From contig WBMQ01000006.1 of assembly GCA_016630905.1 (NCBI GenBank), positions 806,001 to 870,000 on the forward strand: a DNA stretch of 64,000 nucleotides, given 5' to 3'. Source of the DNA: Capillidium heterosporum (lineage: Eukaryota; Entomophthoromycota; Entomophthoromycetes; Entomophthorales; Capillidiaceae). Positions 62,792-64,000 of the stretch are shown here, piece after piece. The first letter of the stretch is position 1, and every line of letters starts with the position of its first letter. The notes under the pieces are model-generated. The model made no database searches. It was not told where the DNA came from and saw only the letters and a list, made by a program, of their open reading frames with translations. The position numbers and the translations under genes were made by a program.

Positions 62792-64000
62792 TTACAGTTT
62801 GTCGTAGTAGTCCTCGAACTTGGGGATCTCGGGCTTAAGACCCTTGCGGACACGTACATCCTTGATGATTTCACCAACCTTGGAGGTGACTTCCAATGGA
62901 GTACCAGGCATAATGGCCCAGTGATCGAAGACAGCCTGGGGGAAAGCCTGACCACCGGTCTGCGAACGTAAATCGGCAGTGAAACCGAACGACTCGTTGA
63001 CAGGTAGATGGGCCTTGACGTTGTACATGGGGGTACCGGGCTTCTGCTCTTCACTGAAGACGATACCACGGCGTCTGTTAAGAGTCGAGTAGATACCACC
63101 TAAGGCACCTTCGGGAGCTTGAATCTCGACGAGGTACATGGGTTCCAGGATACCAGGGTTGGCAGATAGGACGGAGGCGTACATGACACGACGGCAGGTG
63201 GGGATGATCTGGCCACCACCACGGTGGATAGCATCGGCATGTAAGGTAACATCAAGGATATTGAAGCGGACACCGCGCATGAACTCGTCGGCGCAGATAC
63301 CTTCACGGGTAGCCCACTGCAAAGCAGCAACGCAGGAATCCTTGATCTCGTTCAAGTACTGGACGGCCTTGGTCTGATCAACAAGAAGATTGGGGCCGGT
63401 GGTGTCAGGTCCGAAGGCCCAGATCTTACGCGAGTCGGTGGCATCCCAGCCATAGGCCTCGGCCAGGTGACGGCCTCGGATCTTGAAATCGTCGCGGGAG
63501 GTGACCTTACCATCTTCGATCTCCTGGGCCAACTCCATGTCGAGGGGCTCGGCTACCATGAAGATACGATTGTGCTTGTTGGGCGACTTGGACAGACAGG
63601 TCATGTGGGACTTACTCTGGACGGTTTCACGGTACTGGACTACGGGGTTACCGACCTTGATTTCGATACCGGCATGGTCTTCGGCCAGATCCTTGAGACA
63701 AATCTCAAGATGTAGCTCACCAGCACCAGCTACGATGTGTTCCCCAGAGTCTGAAGTGAAACATTGGACACAGGGATCGGACTTGGAGAGACGCTTGAGA
63801 CCTTCGACGAGCTTGGGTAGATCGTTGGCGTTCTTGGCTTCGACGGCAACCCGGACTACAGGAGAGACGGAGAACTTCATGACCTTGAGGTTGTGGGCAG
63901 TCTCGGAGGTGGTGATGGTACCCGATTTCAACAAGAACTGGTCGACACCAACCAGACCGAGGATATTACCGGCAGGGCAGTCTTCGATAGGCTCGATGTA
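62792..64000 (-). CDS. Translation elongation factor 2, C-terminal part (5' end off window)
   Basis: EF-2 moves the ribosome by one codon after each peptide bond. The frame is open from the right edge (beginning [20 protein letters not shown]) to the stop at 62792, about 402 residues of the ~840-residue protein, in one exon. Visible: '[20 protein letters not shown]', '[20 protein letters not shown]', '[20 protein letters not shown]', '[20 protein letters not shown]', the diphthamide loop '[16 protein letters not shown]' with its modified His, '[20 protein letters not shown]' and the end 'FEDYYDKL'. Codon use is markedly C/G-biased at third positions compared with the neighbours, as expected for a very highly expressed gene. 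Domains I-III lie beyond base 64000. Confidence 0.97.
   Translation of the reverse strand, partial: YIEPIEDCPAGNILGLVGVDQFLLKSGTITTSETAHNLKVMKFSVSPVVRVAVEAKNANDLPKLVEGLKRLSKSDPCVQCFTSDSGEHIVAGAGELHLEICLKDLAEDHAGIEIKVGNPVVQYRETVQSKSHMTCLSKSPNKHNRIFMVAEPLDMELAQEIEDGKVTSRDDFKIRGRHLAEAYGWDATDSRKIWAFGPDTTGPNLLVDQTKAVQYLNEIKDSCVAALQWATREGICADEFMRGVRFNILDVTLHADAIHRGGGQIIPTCRRVMYASVLSANPGILEPMYLVEIQAPEGALGGIYSTLNRRRGIVFSEEQKPGTPMYNVKAHLPVNESFGFTADLRSQTGGQAFPQAVFDHWAIMPGTPLEVTSKVGEIIKDVRVRKGLKPEIPKFEDYYDKL

Overview
The window is nuclear DNA of a eukaryote, almost certainly a fungus. Most genes are cut by short GT-AG introns (mostly about 37-60 nt, often with a CTAAC- or CTAAT-like branch site). The products include fungal-type AP-2 mu, a Con7-like C2H2 regulator, V-ATPase subunit H, SWR1/NuA4 subunit Swc4 and a MYST acetyltransferase. 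The AT-rich DNA, short introns and animal-like tyrosine aminotransferase would fit an early-diverging fungus such as a Zoopagomycota/Entomophthorales member, but that placement is inference. No transposon, CRISPR array, phage or rRNA gene was seen.

Layout. 1-2817 (-) holds the UME/FAT part of an ATR/Mec1/Rad3-type checkpoint kinase that runs off the left edge. 2818-17599 is nearly empty of genes: two stretches of 6.2 and 7.8 kb flank one small Con7-like zinc-finger gene (9017-9841). 17600-19347 encodes an unrecognised secreted protein with Cys-rich CPGPxC repeats and a Gln/Gly-rich tail. From 20.4 kb to the right edge the genome is compact: tyrosine aminotransferase (-), F-box protein (+), mitochondrial EF-Tu (-), SGNH-fold protein (+), YJU2B/CCDC130 splicing factor (+), Swc4/DMAP1 (+), carnitine/acylcarnitine carrier (-), Mak11/PAK1IP1 (-), MYST acetyltransferase (+), a TPR/Mlp-like giant coiled coil (-), a LYR protein (-), GPI inositol deacylase PGAP1/Bst1 (-), a WBP2-like GRAM protein (+), tRNA-Ser(GCU), AP-2 mu (-), ankyrin L-asparaginase (+), V-ATPase subunit H (-), tRNA-Leu(AAG), an M17 leucyl aminopeptidase of the NPEPL1 type (+) and the C-terminal part of EF-2 (-, runs off the right edge).

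These are mostly unlinked housekeeping genes; I see no operon or biosynthetic cluster. Several pairs share short divergent promoters (MAK11/MYST, PGAP1/WBP2, AP2M/asparaginase).

Three patterns deserve attention. (1) Several conserved genes carry exactly one extra base that breaks the frame, always an insertion. Uncorrected sequencing insertions are the likeliest cause, but this should be tested. (2) Many introns end in AAG rather than the usual CAG/TAG. (3) The large gene-free stretches sit around a Con7-like regulator and upstream of the secreted repeat protein.
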